From NCBI GenBank assembly GCA_943323675.2, contig CALPIR020000030.1:1-16159 (forward strand): a DNA stretch of 16,159 bases, in the 5' to 3' direction. The notes under the pieces were generated by a model that searched no databases, was not told the DNA's origin, and saw only the letters and a program-made list of their open reading frames with translations. The translations under genes were made by a program, and so were the position numbers. This DNA is from Chitinophaga pinensis. GTDB lineage: Bacteria > Bacteroidota > Bacteroidia > UKL13-3. Shown here piece by piece: positions 7,923 to 15,534 of the stretch; the stretch's first letter is position 1; the number at the start of each line of letters is the position of its first letter.

Positions 7923-7988
7923 ATTGACGTAATCAAAACGTGAATATAAATGGCTTAGTTTACATATAAAAAAATAGTTGGTTATTAA

Positions 7989-8034
7989 GAACTAAGTAGG
8001 TCATTTCGAGTAATGACTTACTTAGTTCCTTTTT
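7989..8034. terminator. Strong long-stem terminator closing the icd unit
   Basis: GAACTAAGTAGGTCATT (7989-8005) pairs with 8012-8028 over 17 bp, with a single G-U pair and a 6-nt loop (TCGAGT). It begins about 10 bp after the stop of the 93-residue protein gene. Read on the minus strand, it is followed by TTAATAACC, a modest T-run. Read on the plus strand, it is followed by CTTTTT, so it should work in both directions. Confidence 0.8.
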
Positions 8035-8043
8035 ATTTAAATA

Positions 8044-8325
8044 CTATAGCTCCGTAATTGTAATGTTTACATCTGATTTTATTGTTAACCTTTTGTTGTT
8101 TTTTTTTGCATTCAATAATATTTCTAATGCCTTTTCTAAGCCATTTTTAAGTTCTATTATTCTTTTTGCAGCATGGGCATCAACCTTCCCATACCTTTCT
8201 TGGGAGCTAAAGTTTTTAACTTGATGAAAGTTGATTTTGCTCGAAAATATATTTACTAAAATTTCCGTTGCTTCCCTATCATCAAAATCACCATCAATAA
8301 GTGTTATAAATTCTGTTTTATTCAT
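8044..8325 (-). CDS. Conserved-looking small cytoplasmic protein of unknown function
   Basis: The protein has 93 residues from ATG 8325. The open frame continues upstream, but those residues overlap the preceding gene and read as a shadow of it. There is no signal peptide or membrane segment. The N-terminal part (EFITLIDGDFDDREATEILVN) is acidic and reads like an alpha/beta unit. The middle has FHQVKNFSSQERYGKVD, then a charged helix (RIIELKNGLEKALEILLNAKK) and a basic beta end (RLTIKSDVNITITEL). I recall similar unassigned small proteins in Bacteroidota but cannot name a domain. Its ATG lies inside the end of the upstream 65-residue gene (ATGAATAA, 8-nt overlap), so translation is probably coupled. 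A strong terminator follows. Confidence 0.68.
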   Translation of the reverse strand: MNKTEFITLIDGDFDDREATEILVNIFSSKINFHQVKNFSSQERYGKVDAHAAKRIIELKNGLEKALEILLNAKKNNKRLTIKSDVNITITEL

Positions 8326-8515
8326 AATTTGTTTTGTTTTGATTAGAAAGGTTATGGGATGCAAATGCTCCAATAATGATTGAAACAGATGCATATAAAT
8401 GACTAATGAAAACATCAATTGTAAAAAGTGATATGATTAGGAATAGTAATATCATAATCATGTAAAGTCCTGTTTTTAAAACATTTTGTTTCATTTTTGT
8501 CATGTCTAATTGCAT
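8318..8515 (-). CDS. Small two-helix membrane protein, unknown function
   Basis: The protein has up to 65 residues. Possible ATG starts are at 8515, 8503 and 8494; the last gives MKQNVLKTGLYMIMILL. Two hydrophobic stretches (about residues 14-34 and 38-55) suggest an inner-membrane hairpin with a short hydrophilic tail (HNLSNQNKTNYE). It begins 17 bp after the icd stop, and its end overlaps the start of the next gene by 8 nt, a spacing that argues for a real gene. Against this, it is short and hydrophobic, and I recognise no family. Confidence 0.55.
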   Translation of the reverse strand: MQLDMTKMKQNVLKTGLYMIMILLFLIISLFTIDVFISHLYASVSIIIGAFASHNLSNQNKTNYE

Positions 8516-8532
8516 TATTACTTCATCAAATG

Positions 8533-9969
8533 TTATTGTCCTTGCCCAAGTGAGTATGCTGCCTTACCATCAAAAGCATAAAGGTTTTCGGTTTTAATCG
8601 TGTCAATGTCATGTTCCAATGCATTTTGTAGCAGATGAATAATGTCTAACTTGTTTATTTCTTTTTCTGGTTTCGGGGTCAATCTACACCTCCAATGGTC
8701 AGTGCAAAAAGTTTCTTTAAATCCATCAGGCCAAACCTTTATTCCCCTATTTGTTATCATGCTAAGTTTAATTCCTTCTGTTTCAATTTGTTTTATTTTT
8801 TCTGCCAATTCGTTTGGGTTATTGCCCTTCCAATCTACAAATATATCAACCCCTACTAGGTCTTTTTTTGAAGCTGGTTTACGTTTGTATTTGGGAAGAT
8901 GTAATGCAGAATTATTAGCATATGATGCGGGTTTCAACACGCTTGGTATATTGCCTAAGTTTTTAATAATAGCTTCTGCAAATTGTTTAGTGCCTACTTT
9001 TTGTTTGCTTATTCCATCTTGAAAAATGTCTTGTGTATGTATACCTTCTTCCAAAGTTTTTAGCCAAGCATTTTGAATTTTTTCTGCTATCTCTGATTGT
9101 CCGATGTGATTAAGCATCATTACTGCACCTTGCAATAGCCCAGATGGATTGGCTACGTTTTGATTTGCAATAGTTGGCGCAGATCCATGTATGGCCTCAA
9201 ACATTGCGCATTCTTCACCAATGTTTGATGAACCAGCTAAGCCCACTGATCCTGTTACTTGAGCAGCAATATCACTTATTATATCACCATATAAATTAGG
9301 CATAACAATCACGTCAAATTCTTCGGGGGTATCAGCAACTTTAGCGGCACCGATATCTACAATCCAATGTTCGTTTATAATCTCAGGATATTCTGCTGCA
9401 ATTTCATCAAATACCTTATGAAATAAACCGTCTGTTTGTTTCATAATATTGTCTTTAGTAAAACAGGTTACTTTTTTACGGTTTTGCTGTTTCGCAAATT
9501 CAAATGCATACCGTACAATTTTTTCACAACCTGGTCTGCTAATTAATTTTAGACATTGTATTACCTCATCGGTTTGTTGATGCTCAATACCAGCATATAA
9601 ATCTTCTTCATTCTCTCTAACAATCACCATGTCCATAATGGGGTGTTTTGTTTTTACAAATGGATGTAAACTCATACATGGCCTTACATTGGCATATAAG
9701 CCTAAAAACTTACGTGTAGTAACATTCAAACTTTTGTAACCACCACCTTGTGGTGTGGTGATGGGAGCTTTTAAAAATACTTTATTTCTCCTGATGGTTT
9801 CCCAGGCTTCGGATGATATTCCAGATGAATTTCCTGCTAGGTATACCTTTTCTCCCACCTCAATTTCTTCAATCTCAACTTTAGCTCCAGCGGCAAAAAT
9901 AATATTTAAAGTGGCTTCCATAATTTCTGGCCCTATCCCATCTCCTTTGGCTACAGTTATTTTTTTCAT
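8533..9969 (-). CDS. icd: NADP-type isocitrate dehydrogenase, long (Thermus-like) form
   Basis: The protein has 478 residues. It oxidatively decarboxylates isocitrate to 2-oxoglutarate in the TCA cycle. GDGIGPEI (9-16) opens the beta-decarboxylating dehydrogenase fold. The substrate-binding residues are in SLNVTTRKFLGLYANVRP (Ser80, Asn82, Arg86, Arg96) and Arg118 of VIVRENEEDLYAG, with Tyr125. Further active-site residues are Lys172 (TKDN) and the metal-binding aspartates of VDIGAAK (Asp205) and NLYGDIISDIAAQ (Asp229, Asp233). HGSAPTIA (261-268) begins the cofactor loop. About 130 extra residues (roughly 346-478, including VGVDIFVDWKGN and WPDGFKET) form the C-terminal domain seen in the Thermus-type subgroup and absent from the approximately 416-residue E. 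coli enzyme. NADP preference is inferred from the subgroup. A LysR gene diverges from it, and two small unknown genes follow closely. Confidence 0.9.
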   Translation of the reverse strand: MKKITVAKGDGIGPEIMEATLNIIFAAGAKVEIEEIEVGEKVYLAGNSSGISSEAWETIRRNKVFLKAPITTPQGGGYKSLNVTTRKFLGLYANVRPCMSLHPFVKTKHPIMDMVIVRENEEDLYAGIEHQQTDEVIQCLKLISRPGCEKIVRYAFEFAKQQNRKKVTCFTKDNIMKQTDGLFHKVFDEIAAEYPEIINEHWIVDIGAAKVADTPEEFDVIVMPNLYGDIISDIAAQVTGSVGLAGSSNIGEECAMFEAIHGSAPTIANQNVANPSGLLQGAVMMLNHIGQSEIAEKIQNAWLKTLEEGIHTQDIFQDGISKQKVGTKQFAEAIIKNLGNIPSVLKPASYANNSALHLPKYKRKPASKKDLVGVDIFVDWKGNNPNELAEKIKQIETEGIKLSMITNRGIKVWPDGFKETFCTDHWRCRLTPKPEKEINKLDIIHLLQNALEHDIDTIKTENLYAFDGKAAYSLGQGQ

Positions 9970-9999
9970 GATGAATTGTTTAGATTTAATTTATTGAGG

Positions 10000-10037
10000 C
10001 AAAATTGCAGACTCTTATATATAAATTATTATTTATA
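10000..10037. promoter_or_regulatory. Inverted repeat and possible icd -7 box in the icd / LysR divergent gap
   Basis: TATAAAT (10020-10026) and ATTTATA (10031-10037) form a 7-bp inverted repeat around TATT. It fits the T-N11-A shape of LysR boxes and lies about midway between the two starts. On the minus strand, CAATTTTG (10007-10000) is a one-mismatch version of the Bacteroidota -7 element TAnnTTTG. If used, transcription of icd would start near 9993, and the inverted repeat would sit upstream of the promoter, as expected for a LysR activator. The low sequence complexity makes chance plausible. Confidence 0.4.
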
Positions 10038-10065
10038 ATTGTAATGTTATACATTAATAATTTTT

Positions 10066-10989
10066 ATGAATTACACACTTAATCAATTAAAGATATTTTT
10101 AAGAATTGCCCAAACAGGAAGTGTAACAAAGGCTGCTGAGGAATTACATTTAACCCAGCCCGCAGTTTCTATACAGTTAAAAAACTTCCAAGAGCAATTT
10201 GATATTCCATTAACTGAAGTTGTAGGCCGAAAAATTTACATCACAGATTTTGGAAGAGAAATAGCTGAAGCTGCCGAAAATATTATAAACCAAGTGCATG
10301 CAATTAATTATAAAACTTTAGCATATAAAGGACAACTTACAGGAAGATTAAAGATTTCTATTGTTTCTACGGGTAAATATGTGATGCCATATTTTCTAGC
10401 TGATTTCATGAAACAACATTCAGGCATTGAGTTATTAATGGATGTTACAAATAAAAATAAGGTAATAGACAATCTTGAAAATAATGAAGTTGATTTTTCA
10501 CTTGTTTCTGTTCTTCCAGATGGCTTGAATATTGAAAAGTTAGATTTACTTCAAAATAAATTGTATTTGGTTGGAAGTAATTTAAGCGGTATTGAAAAAG
10601 ATTTGAAAACTAAAGAGTTGTTGGGATACTTACCTTTAATATTTCGAGAAAAGGGATCTGGTACACGACAAAGTATGGAAAGTTTTTTTGAACGTAAGAA
10701 TATTTTAGTGCTAAAAAAAATGGAACTAACTTCTAATGAGGCTGTGAAGCAGGCATTATTGGCGGGCTTAGGTTATTCTATTATGCCGCTTATTGGTATT
10801 AGAAATGAATTACACAATAAGGAGCTGCAAATAATTCCGATTAAAGGGTTGCCTATAATAACCAACTGGAGTTTAGTATGGTTAAAAGGTAAAAAGCCAT
10901 CACCAGTTGCTAAGGCATTTTTAAACTATTTAAAGCAAGAAAAAACACAAATTGTGCATGATAAATTTAGTTGGTACGAGCAATATTAA
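10066..10989 (+). CDS. LysR-family transcriptional regulator, probably of icd
   Basis: The protein has 307 residues. Residues 1-63 are the winged helix-turn-helix domain: LNQLKIFLRIAQTGSVTKAA, then ELHLTQPAVSIQLKNFQEQF, then ITDFGREIAEAAENII, which leads into the linker helix. Residues about 90-300 are the periplasmic-binding-protein-like effector domain (GRLKISIVSTGKYVMPYFLA, EVDFSLVSVLPDG, REKGSGTRQSMESFFE, ALLAGLGYSIMPL). The RxxGSGTR and GLGxxxxP segments resemble CbbR/CysB-like members that bind small anions or organic acids. It diverges from icd across 96 bp, the classic LysR arrangement, so control of icd and of itself in response to a TCA-cycle metabolite is a reasonable inference. 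No effector can be assigned. It ends at a shared bidirectional terminator. Confidence 0.88.
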   Translation: MNYTLNQLKIFLRIAQTGSVTKAAEELHLTQPAVSIQLKNFQEQFDIPLTEVVGRKIYITDFGREIAEAAENIINQVHAINYKTLAYKGQLTGRLKISIVSTGKYVMPYFLADFMKQHSGIELLMDVTNKNKVIDNLENNEVDFSLVSVLPDGLNIEKLDLLQNKLYLVGSNLSGIEKDLKTKELLGYLPLIFREKGSGTRQSMESFFERKNILVLKKMELTSNEAVKQALLAGLGYSIMPLIGIRNELHNKELQIIPIKGLPIITNWSLVWLKGKKPSPVAKAFLNYLKQEKTQIVHDKFSWYEQY

Positions 10990-11050
10990 TTGCTAAGTAA
11001 ATATTTATTGTGTTTAGATTTTAAAAAATCTTTATGCTATTTCATTAAAT

Positions 11051-11098
11051 AATCGCAGCATCAAGTGTTTATCCTAATGCTGCGATTTAATATTTTTT
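11051..11098. terminator. Bidirectional terminator between the LysR and S9 peptidase genes
   Basis: AATCGCAGCAT (11051-11061) pairs perfectly with ATGCTGCGATT (11077-11087), an 11-bp stem with a 15-nt loop. A T-run (11093-11098) follows on the plus strand, after the LysR stop at 10989. The minus-strand peptidase gene ends at 11105, so the hairpin starts within 20 bp of its stop as well. Confidence 0.8.
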
Positions 11099-11104
11099 AA
11101 GTAA

Positions 11105-13159
11105 TTACTTCAACTGATAATCTAACCATTCGAAAAACACGCGTTGCCACAAAATAGAGTTTTGTGGTTTTGTTACCCAATGGTTTTCGTCAGGGAAATA
11201 CAAGAATCTACTTGGTAATCCTTTTAGTTGCGCAGCATTAAAGGCTTCTTGTCCTTGACCAAGTGGCACACGAAAATCCTTTTCGTTGTGAATGACTAAC
11301 ATCGGGCTATCCCAGTTTTGTATAAACTTATGTGGTGAGTTGTCGTAGTTTTTGCTTCGTGGAGCTTGCCAGTATGGGCCTTTGTTGTCATTGTTGGCAA
11401 AAAACATTTCTTCTGTTGTGCCATACCAACTTTCAATATTAAACATCCCGCAATGTGCCACAAATGTTTTAAAACGTTTTTGGTGATTACCAGCTAACCA
11501 ATATACACTGTAGCCACCAAAGCTTGCGCCAACAGCCGCGCGTTTTTCTTTTGCAACGTAATTTTCTTTACTGATTTCATCAACAGCACTTAAATAATCG
11601 CGCATACATTGTCCGCTGTAATCGCCAATAATAGCATCATTCCAAGCACTTCCAAAACCAGGTAAACCTCTTCGGTTTGGGGCTATTACAATGTAACCAT
11701 TGTTTGCCATTAATTGGAAATTCCAGCGGTAGCTAAAGTACTGACTTACCATACTTTGTGGTCCACCTTGACAATACAATAAAGTTGGGTAACGTTTACG
11801 GCTGTCGAAATCAGGCGGGAAAATAATCCAGGTAAGCATTTGTTTTCCATCAGTAGTGGTAATCCAACGTTTTTCTACTTTACCTTGTTTAACATTGCTC
11901 CAAACTGGTTGGGTAATAAAAGTAAGTTGTTTCTCGTCTCCATTTTTTGCGATACTAAATAACTCTGTAGGATTGTTCATGTTTTGGCGTGCACCAATGA
12001 GCGTAAACCCTTTTTCGTTTCCAGCTAAAGCAATGCCTAAGTAATCGTTATCACCCTTTGTAATTTGTTTTACTTCGGAGTATTCTGCTCCAGCTTTTTT
12101 TGCTTTTTCGGTAGATGTAAATATGTTTTTTGTACCTTGGTACTGCGAAATGAAATATAATTGTGAGCCGTTATTTGTCCAACAAAATGCATCGGTTGTA
12201 TAATCAAATTCTTCGGTTACATCAACCTCTTGTTTATTTGCAAAATAATATACCATTAAGCGATTTTTGTCCGCTTCGTTTCCGGCACGTTTCATGCTTA
12301 ACCAAGCAATCTTTTTTCCATCAGGACTAAACTGAGGCTCTCTATCATAACCACTATTTAGTTCGGTTATATTTATTGTTGATTTTGTTTCGATGTTATA
12401 GATGAAAATATCTGTATTGGTGCTTACCGCACTTGGTGTACCATTCAGTTTTTTACATGAAAATGCCAAACGCTTACCATCAGGACTCCAACTCATTTCG
12501 TTTTCATCACCAAATGGGGGTTCTGGTGCATGGTATTTTTCATCACCTAAAATATCAATAGCAGTGCCTGTTATTATTCCATTTTGATAGCTTACAACAA
12601 AAGGATGATTATAGGTAAAATCATTCCAAGAGTCCCAATGACGATAATATAAACCATCAATAATCCTTGCTTTAACTAAAGGAAGATCTGGGTACATTTC
12701 GGTTACTGTTTCATCAAGTTTAACTTTTGCTATATACATAAGGTTGTTCATGGCAGGAGCGTACTTATAACCCTCAATACCGCCTTTAACTTGTGTTATT
12801 TGTATAATATTACTACCATCTAAATTAGCTTCGTATAATTGTACATCACCATCTTTAGAAGACATAAAAGTTATACGTTGTCCATCTGGACGAAAACGCG
12901 TTCCAAAGGCTCCTGTTTCTGGTTTTACTACATTAATAGGAGTTCCTCCTGCTGATGGAATAAGGTAAACCGTATTTGCTCCTTTATTGGTGGCAACCTC
13001 ATAGTTTTTCACTTCAAACAATACTTGTTTACCATCGGTAGAAACCACTGGGTTACCGACACGGCCAAGTTGCCATAAGGTTTCGGGAGTAAGTTTTTGT
13101 TGCGCGTAAGTTTGTTGTAGCATACACAGCGATAATATGGTGATAAATATTTTTTTCAT
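11105..13159 (-). CDS. Exported S9-family peptidase, DPP5-like (dipeptidyl/acylaminoacyl peptidase)
   Basis: The protein has 684 residues. A signal peptide covers residues 1-19 (MKKIFITILSLCMLQQTYA, then QQ), so the enzyme is probably periplasmic. Residues about 25-420 form a beta-propeller with TolB/PD40-like strands (FRPDGQRITFMSSKDGD, MSWSPDGKRLAFS, QFSPDGKKIAWLS). Residues 425-684 are the alpha/beta-hydrolase domain. The nucleophile elbow GASFGG gives Ser546, NEKDFRVP gives Asp628 and DENHW gives His660. This spacing and the total length closely match DPP5 of Porphyromonas gingivalis, which removes dipeptides from N-termini with a hydrophobic residue or Ala at P1. That specificity is inferred. 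The gene stands alone, with a 250-bp leader holding a REP-like element and a terminator after it. A short-chain acylaminoacyl peptidase is the alternative within the same family. Confidence 0.88.
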   Translation of the reverse strand: MKKIFITILSLCMLQQTYAQQKLTPETLWQLGRVGNPVVSTDGKQVLFEVKNYEVATNKGANTVYLIPSAGGTPINVVKPETGAFGTRFRPDGQRITFMSSKDGDVQLYEANLDGSNIIQITQVKGGIEGYKYAPAMNNLMYIAKVKLDETVTEMYPDLPLVKARIIDGLYYRHWDSWNDFTYNHPFVVSYQNGIITGTAIDILGDEKYHAPEPPFGDENEMSWSPDGKRLAFSCKKLNGTPSAVSTNTDIFIYNIETKSTINITELNSGYDREPQFSPDGKKIAWLSMKRAGNEADKNRLMVYYFANKQEVDVTEEFDYTTDAFCWTNNGSQLYFISQYQGTKNIFTSTEKAKKAGAEYSEVKQITKGDNDYLGIALAGNEKGFTLIGARQNMNNPTELFSIAKNGDEKQLTFITQPVWSNVKQGKVEKRWITTTDGKQMLTWIIFPPDFDSRKRYPTLLYCQGGPQSMVSQYFSYRWNFQLMANNGYIVIAPNRRGLPGFGSAWNDAIIGDYSGQCMRDYLSAVDEISKENYVAKEKRAAVGASFGGYSVYWLAGNHQKRFKTFVAHCGMFNIESWYGTTEEMFFANNDNKGPYWQAPRSKNYDNSPHKFIQNWDSPMLVIHNEKDFRVPLGQGQEAFNAAQLKGLPSRFLYFPDENHWVTKPQNSILWQRVFFEWLDYQLK

Positions 13160-13289
13160 GTTGCTTGAGTAATGAAATTTGATAGCAATATATATAAAAG
13201 TGTTGCTGTTTAGTAAGTAATGTTGATTTGGGTAATAATTGCGTTAGGGATAAAAGCGTATATCCTTTTGTTTTGGGTGGATAGTAGGG

Positions 13290-13360
13290 TAGAGCAAAAG
13301 ATAGCAGCGCATAGCCCGACCTGCGTTTGGCAGCTTTGCGCTATGAAGGGGAACGCCCAA
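13290..13360. repeat. GC-richer nested inverted-repeat (REP-like) element between lysA and the S9 peptidase gene
   Basis: This GC-rich patch sits inside an AT-rich 250-bp gap. AGCGCA (13306-13311) pairs with TGCGCT (13337-13342). A flanking ATAG (13301-13304) can add pairs if a few bases bulge. An alternative stem is CATAGC (13310-13315) with GCTATG (13340-13345). Inside lies a small hairpin, CTGC (13321-13324) with GCAG (13330-13333). AGCCCGACC and GGGGAACGCCC flank the loops. The look is that of a dispersed extragenic palindrome. On the minus strand it lies 3' of lysA and is followed by CTTTTG, so it may also end lysA transcription. Confidence 0.5.
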
Positions 13361-13409
13361 TATTCACTATAAACAAATACACTCATTTCTATTTATTGCT
13401 ATATGAATG

Positions 13410-14642
13410 TTATAAGGTAATATTTACTTCGTTTATTATCATGTCTTCTAATGTTTCGCGTTTGCGAATAAGGTGTGGTTTACCATTATAAATCAGTACC
13501 TCGGCTGGTTTTAAACGTGCATTATAATTACTTGCCATGGTTATACCGTATGCTCCAGCATTTTTAAAACAAAGAATATCTCCTTCGCGTACTTCGTTAA
13601 GTTTGCGGTCCCAGCCAAAGGTATCTGTTTCGCATATGTTACCTACTACGGTATAAATGCGTTGTTTCCCATCTGGGTTGCTAATGTTTACGATTTCGTG
13701 GTAAGAATCATATAACATGGGACGTATTAAGTGGTTTAAACCGCTATCAACTCCAACAAAAACTGTAGCTGTAGTTTGTTTTATTACGTTCGATTTAACT
13801 AATAAATATCCGGCTTCACTCACCAGGAATTTACCAGGTTCAAACCATAACTCTAAATCGCGGCCATATTCTTTACAAAAAGCGGTAAAACGAGATCCTA
13901 ATAATTGTCCTAGTTCTTCAATATCTGTTGTAATGTCGTTTTCTTTATAGGCCACTTTAAATCCGCTGCCAAAATCAATAAAGGCTAAGTCTGAAAAATC
14001 TTTTGCGCAATCAAATAAAATCTCAGCTCCTTGTAAAAATACACCAGCATCTAAAATATCGCTTCCAGTATGCATGTGCAAACCGTTAATATGCATATTG
14101 TTTGATTTTACGACACGCACTACGTGTCGTAATTGGTATATACTGATTCCGAATTTACTATCAATGTGACCGGTGCTAATTTTACTATTACCACCCGCCA
14201 TAATATGTGGATTTAGACGGATACAGCAAGGTACAGTATTTCCATAAATGGCTCCAAATTGTTCTAAAATACTAATGTTATCTATGTTGATATGTACACC
14301 TAAATCAACAGCTTCTTTAATCTCATCGATACCCACACAATTAGGCGTAAATATAATTTCATTTGGAGTAAATCCGGCTCGTAATCCTAATTTAACTTCA
14401 TTAATGGATACGGTATCTAATCCACTTCCTTCAGTCTTTAGTAACTTTAAAATAGCACTGTTATTTAATGCCTTACAAGCATATTTTATCTTTATATCAA
14501 TAGGATTAAATGCGTTTTTCAATCGTTTATACTGCGATATAATTTTATCTGCATTATAAACATAAACTGGAGTGCCAAACTCATCGGCCACATCGGTTAG
14601 CTTCACACCACCCGCGTAATAAGCATTGTTGTTAAATTCCAT
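13410..14642 (-). CDS. lysA: Diaminopimelate decarboxylase (lysine biosynthesis)
   Basis: The protein has 410 residues. It is a PLP enzyme that converts meso-diaminopimelate to L-lysine, the last step of lysine synthesis. It has the fold-type III barrel plus C-terminal beta domain. The PLP Schiff-base lysine is Lys57 in KYACKALNN. HMHTGSD (189-195) and the glycine motif FGSG (224-227) bind the cofactor. EPGK (268-271) replaces the more common EPGR phosphate-binding motif. The active-site cysteine from the partner subunit is Cys337 in NICETDTFGWD, and Tyr365 lies in NAGAYG, followed by MASNYN. The length is normal for the family. ATG 14642 gives the expected N-terminus, reaching TPVYVYN at residue 24. 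Related ornithine or carboxynorspermidine decarboxylases share the fold, but the CETD and GAYG segments favour LysA. No lysine riboswitch is visible in the 133-bp leader. Confidence 0.9.
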   Translation of the reverse strand: MEFNNNAYYAGGVKLTDVADEFGTPVYVYNADKIISQYKRLKNAFNPIDIKIKYACKALNNSAILKLLKTEGSGLDTVSINEVKLGLRAGFTPNEIIFTPNCVGIDEIKEAVDLGVHINIDNISILEQFGAIYGNTVPCCIRLNPHIMAGGNSKISTGHIDSKFGISIYQLRHVVRVVKSNNMHINGLHMHTGSDILDAGVFLQGAEILFDCAKDFSDLAFIDFGSGFKVAYKENDITTDIEELGQLLGSRFTAFCKEYGRDLELWFEPGKFLVSEAGYLLVKSNVIKQTTATVFVGVDSGLNHLIRPMLYDSYHEIVNISNPDGKQRIYTVVGNICETDTFGWDRKLNEVREGDILCFKNAGAYGITMASNYNARLKPAEVLIYNGKPHLIRKRETLEDMIINEVNITL

Positions 14643-14775
14643 TAATATAATTTTAAAAAGTGGAGCAAGATAGCAAAAGGATGTGGAAGTTGGAGGCCAG
14701 ATATTGTAAGGGGAGATGTTGGATTTAGTTTGTTGAGAGTTAGTTAGTTTTAACCACTAATTAAAATCAATGTAA

Positions 14776-15534
14776 CTAATCTTTTGCTGCTTCGTCCATC
14801 AAATGTTTAGCTAGGTCTTTCCCTAAATAATTATCAATAACAGCATGTATGATATATAACAATGGAGTAAGTGCAATGGCAACTATAAATTTATATAAAT
14901 AATTTACAACACCAACGGCAAGTACAAGTGTTAATGGCCAGTCGCCACCAATATAAAAAGCAATAATTAGCACAACAAAACTATCTATAAACTGAGAAAC
15001 CAAGGTTGATCCTGTACTGCGCAACCAAAGTGCTTTATCGCCAGTTTTTGTTTTAATTAAATGGAAGGTATATACATCAACTAATTGCCCGAATAAAAAT
15101 GCCACTAATGAACCTATGATAATCCATAATCCTTGCCCAAATATACTGCTAAATGCAAGTTGCATATTTAATGGGCCCTGTGCTGTTTGTTTTGTAACCC
15201 AAAAACCTGCAGGTACGGTTTGAATAGAGGCATAAACTGCAACAAATGCATAAGTAATTAAGGCTGCAGCTATATATGAAAATAAACGCACACCATGTTT
15301 ACCATAATATTCGTTGATGATATCGGTCATAACAAATACCATTGGCCAAAGTAAGACTCCCGCTGTCATATTAAACGAATAATTGTCGCCAAGTAGTTTT
15401 ATTTGGAATGGAGATATACCTAATGTTTCTTCCACCGAAAAAATCTTAACACCAACAAACTCAGCTATTATAGCGTTAGCAATAAAAAAGGAGCCGAGTA
15501 TTAAAAATAATATATTGCGTTTAGATTCTTTCAT
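14776..15534 (-). CDS. Queuosine precursor transporter, YhhQ (DUF165/VUT) family
   Basis: The protein has 252 residues and about six membrane-spanning segments (near residues 8-27, 55-75, 82-105, 125-150, 175-200 and 205-235). Signature segments of the YhhQ family are present: FVMTDIINEYYGKHGVRLFS after the second helix region, FGQLVDVYTFHLIK, and LRSTGSTLVSQFIDSFVVLI, the last being highly characteristic. E. coli YhhQ takes up preQ0/preQ1, the queuosine precursors used for tRNA wobble modification. The substrate is inferred from the family. The C-terminus is a charged cytoplasmic tail (KDLAKHLMDEAAKD). The gene appears to stand alone, 133 bp upstream of lysA, with a 345-bp gap before it. I looked for a preQ1 riboswitch in that leader and saw no convincing one. 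Confidence 0.87.
   Translation of the reverse strand: MKESKRNILFLILGSFFIANAIIAEFVGVKIFSVEETLGISPFQIKLLGDNYSFNMTAGVLLWPMVFVMTDIINEYYGKHGVRLFSYIAAALITYAFVAVYASIQTVPAGFWVTKQTAQGPLNMQLAFSSIFGQGLWIIIGSLVAFLFGQLVDVYTFHLIKTKTGDKALWLRSTGSTLVSQFIDSFVVLIIAFYIGGDWPLTLVLAVGVVNYLYKFIVAIALTPLLYIIHAVIDNYLGKDLAKHLMDEAAKD

Noticed and set aside
8044..8515. Toxin-antitoxin pair (small hydrophobic protein plus small soluble protein)
   Set aside because: The gene order and overlap are suggestive, but no toxin or antitoxin motif is visible and the pair sits behind a housekeeping gene with a shared terminator.
8642..9022. Plus-strand open frame of 126 codons inside icd
   Set aside because: It is antisense to a well-conserved part of icd, and its composition fits a reverse-frame shadow.
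14735..14778. Hairpin after the queuosine transporter gene (TTTTAA / TTAAAA with outer TAGTTA / TAACTA)
   Set aside because: The pairs are almost all A-T with a large internal loop, so it is not a credible terminator.
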